DNA of 64,000 bases from Tetrapyrgos nigripes (taxonomy: Eukaryota; Basidiomycota; Agaricomycetes; Agaricales; Campanellaceae). The stretch is taken from positions 50,422 to 114,421 of the forward strand of contig JAACJM010000260.1 in assembly GCA_013368315.1 (NCBI GenBank), read 5' to 3'. Position numbers and translations under genes: made by a program. Below, one piece after another: positions 1 to 11,194 of this stretch; position 1 is the stretch's first letter, and every line of letters starts with the position of its first letter. The notes below the pieces were generated by a model, which saw only the letters and a program-made list of their open reading frames with translations, had not been told where the DNA came from and did not search any database.

Positions 1-357
1 AACACGCGCTTGCAACAACTCCAGCATTACACTTGCCCTATCTGCCTTGACTTATGCTGGCAGCCTTGCATGTAAGTCCAAATCGAGCTGCTCCTGTGAT
101 ATTACTGAATGGTTGGATTCAGCACCTCGTGTGGACATATTACTTGCGGCGATTGCCTCATTGGGCATACCCAGAACCAGATGCTCAAGGACAAGGACTT
201 AAAGTGGTACAAGGTGAAATGTGCAGTGTGTCGAGATCCTCTTCGTGCTCCTCCCGTAGTTTGCTACTCAATGCAGTATTTAATTGACATCTATGCTGGT
301 AACAACGACCTTAGCATTCCCTCTCGAAGTACCTTTAACTGGCCTCATAGTCTATAA
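1..357 (+). CDS. RING-finger protein, 3' part (arm L copy, cut by window edge)
   Basis: The two last exons of a RING-type protein are present. The first (to about 71) reads HYTCPICLDLCWQPC, the first Cys pair of a RING. An intron from 72 to 122 follows, with a GTAAGT donor and a TTCAG acceptor. The last exon (123-357) reads TSCGHITCGDCL and then CAVCRDP, supplying the Cys-His and last Cys pair, and ends in TAA. The family usually acts as E3 ubiquitin ligases. The N-terminus lies outside the window, so it is unknown whether this copy is complete. It matches the gene at 16443-17416, with one visible change at the exon edge (ATG here, ACG there). Confidence 0.75.
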
Positions 358-676
358 CCCTATCTTGTACATCTTTCACCTCTTCATTCTGTATCGTGAT
401 TCGTAAATTTGTAGGACTCATACGTGATTGTAGTTTGGTTTTTCTTTTCTAATGATTTTCACTTTCATGATTACCTCTGCAATGAATATCTTTACTTGTA
501 GCGACGACGTCCTGTGATTCCCTAGGCTCGACTAAAGTGTGAGTTCTCAACTTCGGGCAAATCCCGACCAAGCACATGTTGTGAGTCTGACGTGATCTGA
601 GTGTTGCTTTGTCCTTGACTACTATAAGAATACTCTTCTATGACTAGCTTTACAACCCTCTTTCCTCAGAAACATC
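358..676 (+). other. Intergenic region upstream of the WD40 gene
   Basis: No coding sequence is seen in these 319 bases. They separate the end of the RING gene from the start of the WD40 gene, which lie in the same direction, so they should hold the first gene's terminator and the second gene's promoter. No TATA box or other element could be assigned. The matching region of arm R carries an extra stretch of about 18 bp near the equivalent of 538. Confidence 0.4.
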
Positions 677-2480
677 ATGGGAGCCTTACTGAGCCGTATT
701 TGGACTCGTCAAGACCGTTATAGAGAATTCATCACCCTGGCCGGGCATCGAGACGCGATCCTTTCTCTATCTTTCTCATTGGATGCTGGATTTCTAGCTG
801 TTGTTGGTATGTTTCTTTCATCAAAATCGTCAATTTTTACATACCGATACACACTGATCCCATTCTGTCATACAGGTCTACACGGCATCGCCATGTACAA
901 AATGTCGAGTTCCCCTCCAGGAGGCGAGGTCACCATCCCACATGTTTCCACCAATCCACAAGACCCGAAGAACCTGTTCACAGCGTCCGCCTGGCTGTTA
1001 TTCCAAAATGGCAGTCGTCATATCGTCATTGTAGGAAACATGAACGGAGACGTTGTTCTTTGGGAATGGAGGACTGACCACAAAGTACGTGAAAGTCAAT
1101 TTGCTTTCTTTACTTTACCGACCGTCCATTAATCATAATTCTTGTCAGTGTTTCGAAACTTTTATCAAGATTCCTGCTCAAGCATCAAGAGACGGCGATC
1201 AACCTCAAGCTCCGGACAGTCAAGTTATGTTCCTTGATGTCTATGAAAGGATAGTTCCAGACCATCACCACGGACGGATTGCAGCTTCATTCTCCTCGAG
1301 AGTAGTGACTGTGTGGTCAGTTTCCGTAGCCAGCAAGGAGGTGACGGAGGTCTTCAGAGTCTCTCTCGAAGATAGTTTTATACCTGTGACCGTCAAGTTT
1401 CTTTCAAAGTTGGACCTGCTCGTTTTTAAGGCGAAAAGCGGTGACATGTGCGTGTGATGTTCATTTTTTTGACTGCAAGCTGACCTTCTCCCAGCTGCAT
1501 CCTGGACCAGAAAACCGGAGCAACTAAAGGAAGACACATCGTTGCTGGGGAATTTCTGTCGGTCTAATTTTCTCTGTTTATCCATTGTACCGATTGACTC
1601 ACATCTGCTTTATTAGGGGTCAAGTATGCTTCAATGACTGTCAAGATGCGTTTCTTGTGTGGACCGGCAAGTCGTTTGAGATGTTTTCTCTCGAGAACCG
1701 TCAGCTTTTAAGGGTGTTTGGTGGAAATACCTCTCAAAGCCACCTTCCTAGACAGGTTCAGTTCATCGAAGAGGGTCGTCTCGTCCTTGGTGGCGCTGAA
1801 GCAGGGTGCGCCTTGCTGTACGATAGAGACTCAGGAAAACTTGTGCAAAGTCTCCCTCTTAGCAGCCGTAAGGTTCAGACTGTAACTGTGCGTGTGATGC
1901 CCTTTCTTCAATAAAACATACACCGATAACAGGACCAGGCTTCCGCAAGCAGCAAGCATTACTTTGTTGCTATTGCTGGGAGTACGATTTCCGAGTCCAA
2001 CAAGGTCAAGGTATTTTTCAAGCTTCGTCCCACCCCCAAAGTTCCAAAGGCCGCCGTCATTCGTCTCGACAATGACTGGACGCTTCATATGAAGCTTCCG
2101 TGGTTTTTTCATGCATTTTATGTTGCCTGCGCCGTCCTAGGAATGGCAGTTCTCTGTATCGGTCTGGTCTTGCTGGCTCCTATCCCAGAGGTAGGCCCAT
2201 TTTCGTTGGATATGCATACCGTTAAGCTGATTGCTCTACTCAGACCGTCTATTGGCTTGCCCTTTGGCTTTACAACCTCGTTCAGCAGGGTGACACCGCA
2301 CCCGTGGCTTGGACATCTCGCCAGGACGTAGTCGCTCCTCAGATTGTCGTTACCCCTCCTGTCCATTTTGACGGTGGTAAGATGGCCGCCCAGGGAGTCA
2401 TGGGTCAAGAAGTTTCAGTAGTATATGATGGCTCTATCTGTGTTCCACCTGAATGTATCACGATGGGGGCTGAGTACTAA
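677..2480 (+). CDS. WD40-repeat-like protein with C-terminal membrane segments (arm L copy)
   Basis: This is a six- or seven-exon gene starting MGALLSRIWTRQDRYREF and ending CITMGAEY. The N-terminal exons carry a WD40-like blade (TLAGHRDAILSLSFS) and another (NMNGDVVLWEWR). Later exons read as beta-propeller sequence, for example VVTVWSVS and ALLYDRDSGKLVQSLPL. The exon near 2089-2190 contains a long hydrophobic stretch (CAVLGMAVLCIGLVLLAP), and a second weaker one follows a GTAGGC...CTCAG intron. Introns are about 50-70 bp with GT-AG ends. WD40 proteins are scaffolds; the membrane anchor suggests a membrane-bound role, but the specific protein is not recognised. Its near-identical twin is at 14316-16105. 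Confidence 0.75.
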
Positions 2481-2614
2481 GATAGAGCTGATACAGTACC
2501 TGCATTACACATAGTTTCTTTCTTGGTTTCCTTTATGAATATGTGTGAAAGAATATGAGTTTCGTCTAGAGCTGTATTCTCTATATCCCTGATTCCAGTT
2601 CGCTCCAGAGAACA

Positions 2615-2990
2615 ATGAAAGAAATCGTGATTAGTTTCTTCCGACTCGCTGTCATTGCTCCACTAGCCTTAGCTGGTATGGTCTCCTTCGCCAAAGGCAC
2701 AGTTACCTTGGAAGACCTCAAGGATATCGGCGAGGAGCTTAAGGTCGTTACCCGGTGTGCTCATCCTTTATTATCTCCCGAGAACGTCGACTGACTCCTT
2801 AAATTTCAGCCGAATTGCAGGTTACCTGGTTTTGAAGACCCCCGACTTCCTGAGGTTCACGGCAGGATTCGTTTTCACCTGGCCCGTGTTTAGCACGATG
2901 CTGGCCGCTATGGCGGTGAAATACAAGAACTACTACGAGACTCGCCACGGAAGGGAGCCCATTTGCGTCAGATATACTCGAGGTCGTTGA
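2615..2990 (+). CDS. Small membrane protein, two exons, family unknown (arm L copy)
   Basis: Exon 1 (2615-2754) starts MKEIVISFFRLAVIAPLALA, a hydrophobic N-terminal segment, followed by LEDLKDIGEELKVV. An intron from 2755 to 2809 with GTGTGC and TTTCAG edges joins in phase to exon 2. Exon 2 carries a second hydrophobic segment (FTAGFVFTWPVFSTMLAAMA) and a basic tail ending RYTRGR at a TGA. The product would be about 106 residues. It could be the N-terminal anchor of a longer membrane enzyme whose body was lost, but no downstream exon was found. A paralogue with the same layout lies at 5593-6170, and the near-identical twin is at 13806-14181. Confidence 0.5.
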
Positions 2991-3215
2991 GTAGAGTAGT
3001 GTACCACATCATGTCAGTCATGGTCTGTAATTGCACTGCAAATTCGAATTTATTTTCTTTGAGAACGCGTCTAGGGGTACGGGAGGAACGGTCCAGCTAT
3101 ATCAACTACGATTACCTTGGTTCTCTAGACGGTTGCTGGCAGCTTTTCTCGTTTTCCCTTCAGTACTGCAAGCAGCTCTTCTCTCCCACAGTCTGATCTA
3201 GTCTCTTTTCTTGAT

Positions 3216-3609
3216 GGTATTGTCTTCAGCGGATCTCCTTGAAGATATCTCCCCTCTCTTCCCTCAACTTCTGGCACTCAATCATTGGCCCTCTGCTTCA
3301 CTGTTTCTCTTCAAGTCGTGCTCAAACCCATGAAGGCAACAGCGCGCACGCAGCTGCCTTCTTTGCAGGGTGTGCTTTCGTTATTTCTCAGTGTATCTCT
3401 GGCAACAGCGTTTCTGGAGGGATTGACTTTTCTGGCCTTTTCCCAAGTACATCAACATTAGACGGGTAAGGAGTCCATCTTTCCTCGGTGCTTCCATGTT
3501 GGAGTCTGGACTGATTGGTTTCCTACCATAGGGTGCCTTCCTCACTGCTGTGTGTGTTGGTCTTGCGATTAACCCTTGGAAATTGGTAAACGTGAGTGTC
3601 GTTCATGAT
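3216..3609 (+). pseudogene. NCS1-family nucleobase permease fragment (arm L, truncated)
   Basis: The exon to 3465 reads AAFFAGCAFVISQ, then a GNSVSGGIDFSGLFP stretch and a KYINIRR motif. An intron (3466-3531) follows, then GAFLTAVCVGLAINPWKL. This matches the conserved core of NCS1 transporters (uracil, allantoin, cytosine and related permeases) around the N-x4-G-x-D and PxYINIRRG segments. The N-terminal half is absent and the copy stops at 3609, where the inverted duplication ends in the next intron. No further permease exons follow, so this copy cannot make a transporter. In arm R the corresponding gene continues to its C-terminus. Confidence 0.75.
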
Positions 3610-4410
3610 GTGGTTGACGTGTTGGTGGAGAACTAGACGTTGTTGGCTAGGTCTCCCCGACTTTTCAGTTCAAGGACGAGCTGGGAGCATGGATAAAGCA
3701 TGTAGATGAAGATGGAGGGAGAGATGCGTGGTCGCAACGTTTCGGTCTCCTTTTAGACGGGGAGAGTTTTTCAAGAGATTTATTTCACAACACCGATGTG
3801 ACCGAGGTCTATTCCTACCTTCATTCCACCCGCCATGACATCCACCGAAATTTCTTCTTTACAATTGAGCCAGTCTCTTCGTTGTGTTGGTCGCCTTTCA
3901 GGTTCCTGTCGTTGTCCTGGAGATTTTCCCTTCATAAACTCCTCTGATTCTCCTCTGTCACACTGTCATGTCTGTCACAGCCAGTTCGTCAAAGCCACCA
4001 CTTATGGCAGACCGTCCATATCCTGTAACCTCCGCTCAAAATTTACGGTGCTGAATACTTACTATACCCTATATCTCACCTCAACTGGAACTAGGATGTC
4101 CCAGAGTTGCTATTCATCGAGATATTTGCGTTCTTTCACCCAAATATATTCATTCAATTTTACGGTTCCGTCAAGTTCTCCATCTTTCCCCTCATCCAAA
4201 CGATTCACTTCTAGACGACAATACGCTGATATCCGAGTCCCTTCATGCCGGTGGCCACTCCGAATGGAGGTGATTGGTCATCCATCACTTCCTTTGTTTC
4301 TCTCGGTATTAAACCAGTTGTGAGGCTTATGACCACATATCCAGTTTTATCTCTCACTTTCACCAAGGCGAGTTATGGCTCTTCTTCCTGTTTTACCTTT
4401 CGTTCAGCTC
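3610..4410 (+). other. Unidentified gene remnant left of the MITE
   Basis: Just past the duplication edge, a possible exon (after a TTTTCAG acceptor near 3668) reads FKDELGAWIKHVDEDGGRDA and then a segment with RFGLLLDGESFSRDL. It looks protein-coding in composition. Downstream to 4410 the frames carry stops and I could not build a sound gene model. The family is not recognised. The segment is interrupted at 4410 by the MITE and its flank resumes at 5571, so this was one unit before insertion. Confidence 0.3.
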
Positions 4411-5562
4411 TAGGGCTCAGCACGGGTACGGGTAATTGCCAGGTACCTGGCCAGGTACCTGTATCCGGACCCGCGGGTCCCGGATACCCGGCACAGCCAC
4501 ACCCGCCGGATACGGATACCACCGGATACGGGTTTGACTTTCAAAATGTCCCAGTATCCGCAGGTATCCGTAAAATAAAAATAGTACCGTCTGTATTTAA
4601 ATATGTATGTAGAAAAATAGAAACATAGCTACATTAGCATTGTATTCCTTCATAAACATGGGTTTTTCATGAGGATCCACATTTTCGCAGCTAAAACAGG
4701 TCTAGATGTCTATATGTATATCGTGGCTGGAACTCACTTTCTCAATTAAAAATGTGTAATGCAGTCAGATTGCTTGGCTATATGAACATAAAATGCTCCA
4801 CCTGAGTGAGAGAGTATATCTATGTAAAAATAATCATATACTTATGCATAAACTCAATGAAGATCTATTTTTTTTAAAATAAAAATTGCTTTGTTGGTGT
4901 TTTGGCTCTATTAAAATTATGTATTGTCACTGGATTGTTTGACTTTATAGACAAGAAATGTTCCACTGCAATGAGAAAAGATATATATGTACAAAAAATT
5001 ATATATTTATGCAAAATTTCACCCAAGATCTATGGTTCTTTCATAAAAAGCCACTTTTATGATCTTTTTCAGTCAGTTGAAGTATGTATTGTACTCAGAT
5101 TGCTAAGCTCTATGAACATAAAATGTTCCGCTGATATGAGGGAAGATATATGAGTACAAACAATTATATATTTATACATAATTTCACCCAAGATCTGTGG
5201 TTCTTTCATAAAAAGCCACTTTTCTGATCTTTTTCAGTCAGTTAAAAGTATGTATTGTTGTTGGATTGTCTGGCTCTATAAACAAAGATTGTTCTCATCA
5301 AGTGAAAGAAGACATCCATTTAAAAATAAACATTTATTTAGGCATAAAACATTTTAATACGTAGGGTTTAGGACTAAAAACTACATTTTTATAGTCAAGT
5401 ACCCGCATACCCGCAGATACCCATATAACCCGCGGGTCGGATACTCCGGATACGGGTTATCCGGAGTGCTTTACCCGCCGGATACGGATTTGAGTTTTGA
5501 TGTGAGATAAACCCGCGGGTCCGGGTCCGGGTAATCCGCGGGTGTACCCGTGCTGAGCCCTA
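4411..5562. mobile_element. hAT-like MITE with 8-bp target duplication
   Basis: A 1152-bp element without coding capacity. Its ends are perfect 19-bp terminal inverted repeats (TAGGGCTCAGCACGGGTAC and its reverse complement). It is flanked by the 8-bp direct repeat TTCAGCTC at 4403-4410 and 5563-5570. An 8-bp target duplication with a TAGGG-type terminus is typical of the hAT superfamily. Subterminal regions at both ends are GC-rich, built from GGGTACCCG- and CCGGATACGG-like words, and surround an AT-rich core made of tandem repeats. It must have been moved by a transposase encoded elsewhere. Confidence 0.9.
4747..5335. repeat. Internal tandem repeats of the hAT-like MITE
   Basis: About four diverged copies of a unit of roughly 165 bp form the AT-rich core of the MITE. 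Each copy has a block like TATGTATTGT...GGATTG, then TATGAACATAAAATG, then a TATATATTTATGC-like stretch, then AAGATCTATGGTTC. Copies two and three are the most alike. They probably arose by local duplication inside the element. Confidence 0.75.
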
Positions 5563-5592
5563 TTCAGCTCATCGCTTCTTTCAGCTTTTTCA

Positions 5593-6170
5593 ATGTCGAG
5601 CCTGACCATGCAGATTACCACCCAGCGGTCCCTTGCAGCTGTCGTCGCCGTTATCATTGCCACTGCCGTTATCAAAACTACCCTCACCGTCCGAGAATTG
5701 AAGGATATCGTGACGGAAATCAGCCTCAAGCTTTCCTCTCAGTGAGTGAGCTGTACCCATTTCAACCTAGCAGTTACTGACTCTTCTCGGATTTTTTGTT
5801 CTTTGATCTCAGGCTCGAGCTTTCCTCTCAGTGGGTTACCCATTTCAACTTAACATTTACTGACTCTTCTCGGATTTCTTTGTTCTTTGTTCTTTGATGA
5901 AGAGCTCCCTCCTGCAGCTGCATGGCGCAGTTGGTGTCGTTCGTATACCGATTCCTAGGTCTAATATGCGGGATCACCTTCATCATCGCGTTCCTCACCG
6001 GCATACTGGATTACATGCTCAGCTACGATGCCGCTCTGCGACATACTTTAGCCCGGCGCCAATGAGATTGGGAGGAAGTAATCATGCGAAGCGTATCGTT
6101 TCATTTGTCTTCTTTCACAGTTCGGTTCATCGAGGTCGACAACACCTTAGTCTGCATTAAGCGTAGATGA
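5593..6170 (+). pseudogene. Paralogue of the small two-exon membrane gene
   Basis: A first exon starts MSSLTMQITTQRSLAAVVAV, continues hydrophobic and reads TVRELKDIVTEISLKL, parallel to TLEDLKDIGEEL in the gene at 2615. After an intron-like region a second block reads MAQLVSFVYRFLGLICGITF, then a hydrophobic stretch ending near LARRQ at a stop. Order, hydrophobicity and spacing match the arm L/R gene. The intervening sequence holds an 85-bp tandem duplication and no clean in-frame splice was found, so the copy may be non-functional. Its 3' flank (6240-6350) also resembles the flank at 3020-3115, pointing to duplication of the gene with its surroundings. Confidence 0.45.
5731..5901 (+). repeat. 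Local tandem duplication of about 85 bp
   Basis: The block from CTTTCCTCTCAGTG through ACTGACTCTTCTCGG to TTTGTTCTTTGAT occurs at 5731-5819 and again at 5820-5901, with small differences. It lies in what should be the intron of the small membrane-gene paralogue and duplicates its probable splice region. Confidence 0.8.
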
Positions 6171-6507
6171 ATATCATTTTGTAAACACTCTTGTAAACGT
6201 TAAGTAGAATCAGTGTAGTTATGATTAAGGTCTTGTCGAAATGTACTGCAAACTCAGGTTTTTCTTTGTCACAACGCGCCTACATAGGGGCACAGAAGTG
6301 ACGGACCACTTACACCAACCACCGCTATGATTACCACAACGACTTTTGGAAGTTAAGCTCTCAATTTCCTGCCAACCTGAGATAAGAATGGATTACAATG
6401 CATACTACAGAGGGTAAGTAGGTCTGTTTGACCGTTCCAAGCAAGATCATCTCCCAAACCGATGGTCTAAACCAGAGATCCACTCTTTCCCTCACCGATA
6501 GACCCAC
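6171..6507. other. Intergenic flank between membrane-gene paralogue and transposase
   Basis: No gene is seen. The first half (6240-6350) is weakly similar to 3020-3115, the stretch downstream of the small membrane gene. It shares the order TGCACTGCAAA-like, ACGCGYCTA, GGGG and TATGATTACC-like words. The left limit of the Tnp2-like element should lie here or just beyond, but no terminal inverted repeat could be identified by eye. Confidence 0.35.
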
Positions 6508-9500
6508 TCATCCTGTCGAGCCGTAAGCCCCTGATATAAATGCTTTTCCTCCTCCGAAACATTCTCGTCCCCAATGTTTCAAAGTTTTGTAGTGAGAGAC
6601 TAGTTGGTGATGCGAGGGAAGAGAATTCGGTTCGCACGTTGCATCAGTCCTAGTGACAGAGACAGTTTCAGCGTCATAATCATGAAAGAAACAGAGAACA
6701 CGAACTCGACATAAATTAAGAACAATTGCAACTTGGGACGATATTTCCCATCTGGCTGTATGAGCGATGACTCGGTCCATAGGAATGACAATGGGACAAT
6801 CTTCGAAGGATGTTGACACCGCCTGCGCTTCAAATCCCTGATCCCAAAATTCCGCGAAGGGGTCTGTAGCCCACTTAATGTTTCGACTAAGTCTGACTGC
6901 AATCCAGTATTCTCCCGACGTTGTGTTATACTCGAAAATATGCTCAATTTGACCACAAGTCCACCTCTCCTGGTTCCGAGTCTGTTTGAAACAGACATAA
7001 CTGTTTCCGATGGCAGTTGAGTTCGGAATGGAGTAAAATCCATATGGCGCAGTTATGTGTGAATAGCAAGTGATGTCGGTACCGTTTATCAGGCGAAGAA
7101 GTGAGGAAGGAGGTGTGTCGATGACCTGAAAACTGGAGATACTGGACGAAGACCGGACGGCATCATTATTCCGTTCGTCTTGGACAATGAATGAGTAATC
7201 GTCTTGGACATTGAAAGAGTCGTCGTTGACATCAAACAGTGGTTCATCGAAGGGTTCCGGGTCATCCTGGACGGCAGCACGGTCTATTGGAGAGGTTTCG
7301 CCAAGGGGTTTAAACTGGTATGCCGCGTCCAGAATGTCTCTGACAATTTTCAGTAACGGAGGACAATCCGACCACATGAGCCACTGCCGAACCCATGCGC
7401 CCTTATAGAATGAGTGCAGTATCGTCCGCTCTCGTTGACCTTAGAATGGATATACATCAGACATTTGTTAGGACTACTAGAAGAGATACTTGCCAGGTAT
7501 ATGATTTGTTGGAATTCGTTGTAGTCTGCCAATCAAGCGCTCAGGTGGGAAACACCACCAGTATCGGACAGGACCCATGGACTCTGAGTATTCGAAAAGA
7601 TGAAACGCAAGGTGGTGCGAGGTTTGAAGAAAACCGGGAAAATTCTTCCTCAAACCAACAATGTGGTTCCGAAGAGATTCCCGAAACAAATTTTGTCGCT
7701 CGAGGGTCAAGATGTTTCTTGTTATTGCAATAGATGCACATGTCAACGACATTGACGTTTGCAAAACCGATTTCATTGTCTCCGCGTGAGCAGCTGCCGT
7801 TGGTGAGTTCTCCTGAAATAAGCTCAACAAAGCAAGCGGCATGTGGACCGAATAGAGGATCCGCCATTGGTCGGCCTTGAGCTTGCCTGCTCTGGCTTCG
7901 CCAACGTCTGGTGGAGGTTTCTCGAGCCAGGCAAGAGTGACAATTTCTCGGATTGCTTCTTGTATTCTTCTCAGAACCTCTGAAGACCGTATGGGAGTAT
8001 GTTTCAGAGCAGCCCTGGGCTTGTCCGCTCGCTGTAAAGGCTCTGAGAATTTCTTCCCAAGATAGAAGAAAAAAATCTCACCCAGGCAACTAATCTTGAG
8101 GCCAAGTCCGCTCGCTCGAATTTTCAGGATGCAGGCAGACGGTTCAGATCGATACACACATAGGTAAGGGCGTCCAGAGATTGTTGACCGAGTTCTTTCA
8201 GCAGCTTCTTCAACCCTTGTTCGCCATCGACTGGCTCGGTTAATCGTCGATGAATTGTCCCTACTGACACTGCAGACTGGAACCGCATTATCTGTGTCAA
8301 CTGCTCAAGCAATTCTCTTTTCTCTTCCTCGTCGAAATTGTGACATTGTAGATTGCCGTGGTACGTTGTAGATTGTACAGATGGTTTTGTAGCCCAAGGA
8401 ACTTCTGGTGATCGGCCCCCACACACGAAGAAAGGCCAAGTAAAATCACCATCCTGTTCAATGTCATCGATTCGCTGTCACGATGATATTTCAGTGAGAT
8501 CTAAACCTCTTGCCAAGAAAGTGGCTCACCCATTCCAAAATAGCTTCTGCCATCTCTTTGATGGTCATGTCCTTCTTCAACCATGGCGACTTCCTCCGAA
8601 GGTCATCATTCAGGAAGACCATGATGTCGTTGCAGATGTATGCGAGGACAGCCCATTTTGCGCGACACATCATCTTGTATAACGCATCCTCTTCGGATTT
8701 GATTACAGGCCTCTCAGAAGATAAAGCTGCATGAAGGCCTTTCAGCTGTTCGAGTGCTTTGGAATCATTGACTAGTTGCTCCTTCAAGTTTTCCATTCTA
8801 CACTCTCGATGCTTAGACAACTCGTCTTCCAATCCCGGCCAATCTACGATGGAAAGGCTCTCATCTTCGGTTTCCGTTATGGCTAACAATTCTCCCAGCC
8901 GACCACCAACGTTTCGATTAATTTCTGCGTGAGGCGGAGGGAGTGTAGATGGATGTGGAGGGGGAATGAAATCATGAAAATATGCGATATTGGAAGTAGT
9001 CCTGTCCTTCTTTGCCTTCTGCTTGCTCTTCTTCTGCTTCTTCCTCGTCAGATTGGTTGGTTTGTCAGGATTATCGAGACGAAGGGCATCGCGAAAGAAA
9101 TTCTGCTGAAGGATGAGGTACAACGTATGCATTGGATCTACTGGAAGCTGAAAGACAGGTTTCCAATAGGGAAGCCTCCACAACTCAGAATAACGAGTGC
9201 CATAGTGACTTTTGTAAGTGTCCCGCCATTCCTCGTCAGAAGCGTCTCGCCAAGCGACTGCTCCAGTCTTCAGATACCCGTTGTCCAGTGGTTTCCAATT
9301 TTCATAATCAGTTCTTCCCATTTGAGTTTTGTGCCAGCAAAGGCAATAGCAACAGAACAAATGGGAAGAAACATCGAGCAATCTGGCAAAAGGACGAGAC
9401 GCCTTGAAGTCCATGACGGCTGAAGCAACGGCAATTCGAAATATCCGCTGATATGGTGTGACTGGATCCCCGGTGAAGTATGTTCTGTATGTAGCATATA

Positions 9501-10308
9501 ACTGGATGCCGCGAGTGTACGCGATTTCCAGCTCGGTGGTAAGGGGCTTCAAGTAATGGTTGTGAGCTGCGGTGTTGGTATCGGGTTCTTTCGGACCCTG
9601 TATGATTCCTGGTATATAGACATACGCTGGGTCGTTTGACATATCGAGGGGCAGATTGAGACAAGTCATCGCCATCATACCACTCGAACTTGTCCGCTTT
9701 CCTTGACGAAGCCCTTGCAGATTGAAAAAATCCGCGTGAAGCTTGAATAGGAATCTCCCTTCTCTCCCTTCCCCTCCTCCTGCGATAAACATATCTCTGT
9801 CTGGAGATTGGAGCTGGCGTACGAAATGCCCATCCTGGAATGTACACTTTGTTCACGGTGGTTCTGGGGCCTTTCGGATACGGTCGCAGAACCTATCCCC
9901 TAGCTCTTCTATGCCAGGTAATGTGAGGAATCGGGAGAACCACTGAGAGAAGGGGAAGTAGTGGTAGAGTTTGAGGGGCTTTCCATTGGAGTCGAGAAGA
10001 TCTGAACTACATGGATCCTGATCTTGGACAGCACGATGAGTACACGAGGATGGGTAATGAGGTCTGGATGGTCCATTGGAGTAGTCAGGTTCGTAGGTGC
10101 AGCTGCAGTCAGGGCAGACAGTGTAAGGGATGGAGTCGATCCCGAGGTTGAGTCTCTGCTCAAGGGTTGAGACGGTGTCCGGAATGTCGTTCAACGCTTG
10201 CTGCTGCTGAAGATTCGGACCACCTGCTAACAATGCAAGTGCATATCCAAATAGTTTGAGGGATTTGAGAAGGAATCTGGCTGTGGCGACTGAAGATCCT
10301 GTGAACAC
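6508..10308 (-). mobile_element. Tnp2-like (CACTA/EnSpm-type) transposase gene, element 1
   Basis: Reading leftward from 10308, the N-terminal block has a Cys cluster (VCPDCSCTYEPDY, later SSCTHR). The core (to 8491) has TCLNLPLDM, YVYIPGIIQGPKEP and VDPMHTLYL, the fungal counterparts of Tnp2 motifs. After introns, later exons (8426-8124 and 8157-7477) carry GKLKADQWR and YWWCFPPERLIGRLQR, and a further exon (7377-6508) ends the gene. The N-terminal block and core share one frame broken only by TGA at 9853-9855, where arginine fits. Splice sites in the 3' half are tentative. The gene is probably inactive through the nonsense codon. A diverged relative is at 54360-58414. Confidence 0.85.
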
Positions 10309-10401
10309 CCGACTTGCGAGGGAAATGGTGTATGCAACTAGAGTAGCAGTGTGCCGTCTGGTATTAGGATTATCGAATAAATGCTCTGCATCGCAACAGT
10401 C

Positions 10402-11194
10402 TTAGAATGAGATGTCATCGATAAATGTAGTCTGCGCACCGTTATCAAATTTTACTGGAGATTTATCAGGGTACTTCTGACGCCAGCTATTCACAGCAAT
10501 CCTCAACATGGTTAAAGAGGCCCTGCAGTCATCCACAACTCCAGCGATTACTTCAACCTTCTGTGCACGTCGAATAACATTGAGAGACCCTTCCACATAG
10601 CGTATAGTACTTTCCACCTGAGTAAGTTCAGCTTGGACTACCGACTCGTCCCGACTGGATAAAGAAGCGACCTTCTCTCGTGCTGCGAGCAAATGAGTCT
10701 TCAAGGAAGAGGCTTTTCCATAAGCCCTGACTGAGGCCAGATTTTGGGTTTTCGGGTCGCCAAAGGGATGGAGAAAACCGTGTTCATCAGGGACGAGAAC
10801 AGCTTCTACTACTTCTTCCCATAGGGTATCCCTTTGCTGATGAGGAGGCGTTGGTTTTCCTTCATCGCTCCGCGCATCTCAAATACCTTTCAGTTCAAAG
10901 TGACGTCTTACGAATGAAACGACTCACCGATTGAAGCAACAGATGTCTGGATATATCCTCTAGCACACTAGGTTCCACTGGTTTTCGGGTTGCGAAATCG
11001 TCACCTGGCGGATTCAGCACAGTTGTAGCCATAACATCGAGGTCTAGGCTAAGGGTGGTCCTGTCATCCTTAAGCTGCTGAAAAAAGGAGGTTGACAATG
11101 AAGCAGGGCCAGACGGCGGACTGTAGCGAGAAGTAGGTCCAGTTCTTCCCTCAGTCACATTCCGTTGCAAAAACGATAGATAGTCAGAGGTCAT
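10402..11194 (-). CDS. Hypothetical helical protein beside the Tnp2 element
   Basis: A two-exon model. Exon 1 (11194-10928) starts MTSDYLSFLQRNVTEGR, contains a proline/serine-rich segment and ends LEDISRHLLLQS at a GTGAGT donor. Exon 2 (10836-10402) begins QRDTLWEEVVEAVLVPDE and runs through a Lys/Glu/Ser-rich, probably helical region (KVASLSSRDESVVQAELTQV) to a TAG... stop after FIDDISF. The product would be about 233 residues with no membrane segment. The family is not recognised. It lies downstream of the promoter side of the transposase gene and is divergent from the gene at 11400; it may be an accessory gene of the element or a host gene. Confidence 0.5.

Larger units (their letters stand above)
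1..3609. repeat. Left arm of large inverted duplication (arm L)
   Basis: This 3.6 kb segment is the reverse complement of 13187-16799. Paired positions sum to 16796-16800 over most of the arm, and the reading frames correspond throughout with few substitutions. The visible differences are an insertion of about 18 bp in arm R near the equivalent of 538, a 14-bp extra stretch in arm L inside the first WD40-gene intron (about 829-842), and scattered SNPs. The homology breaks at 3609, within an intron of the permease gene. At the left it runs off the window, so the true arm is longer. Arm L lacks the downstream permease exons that arm R has, so it is probably the derived copy. Confidence 0.95.

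Noticed and set aside
2615..2990. N-terminus of a cytochrome P450
   Set aside because: Two hydrophobic segments and a basic tail fit weakly, but no haem-binding or other P450 motif follows, so the call was not made.
4411..5562. Coding genes inside the MITE
   Set aside because: The open frames are short, AT-rich and fall inside tandem repeats; the terminal repeats and target duplication explain the region.
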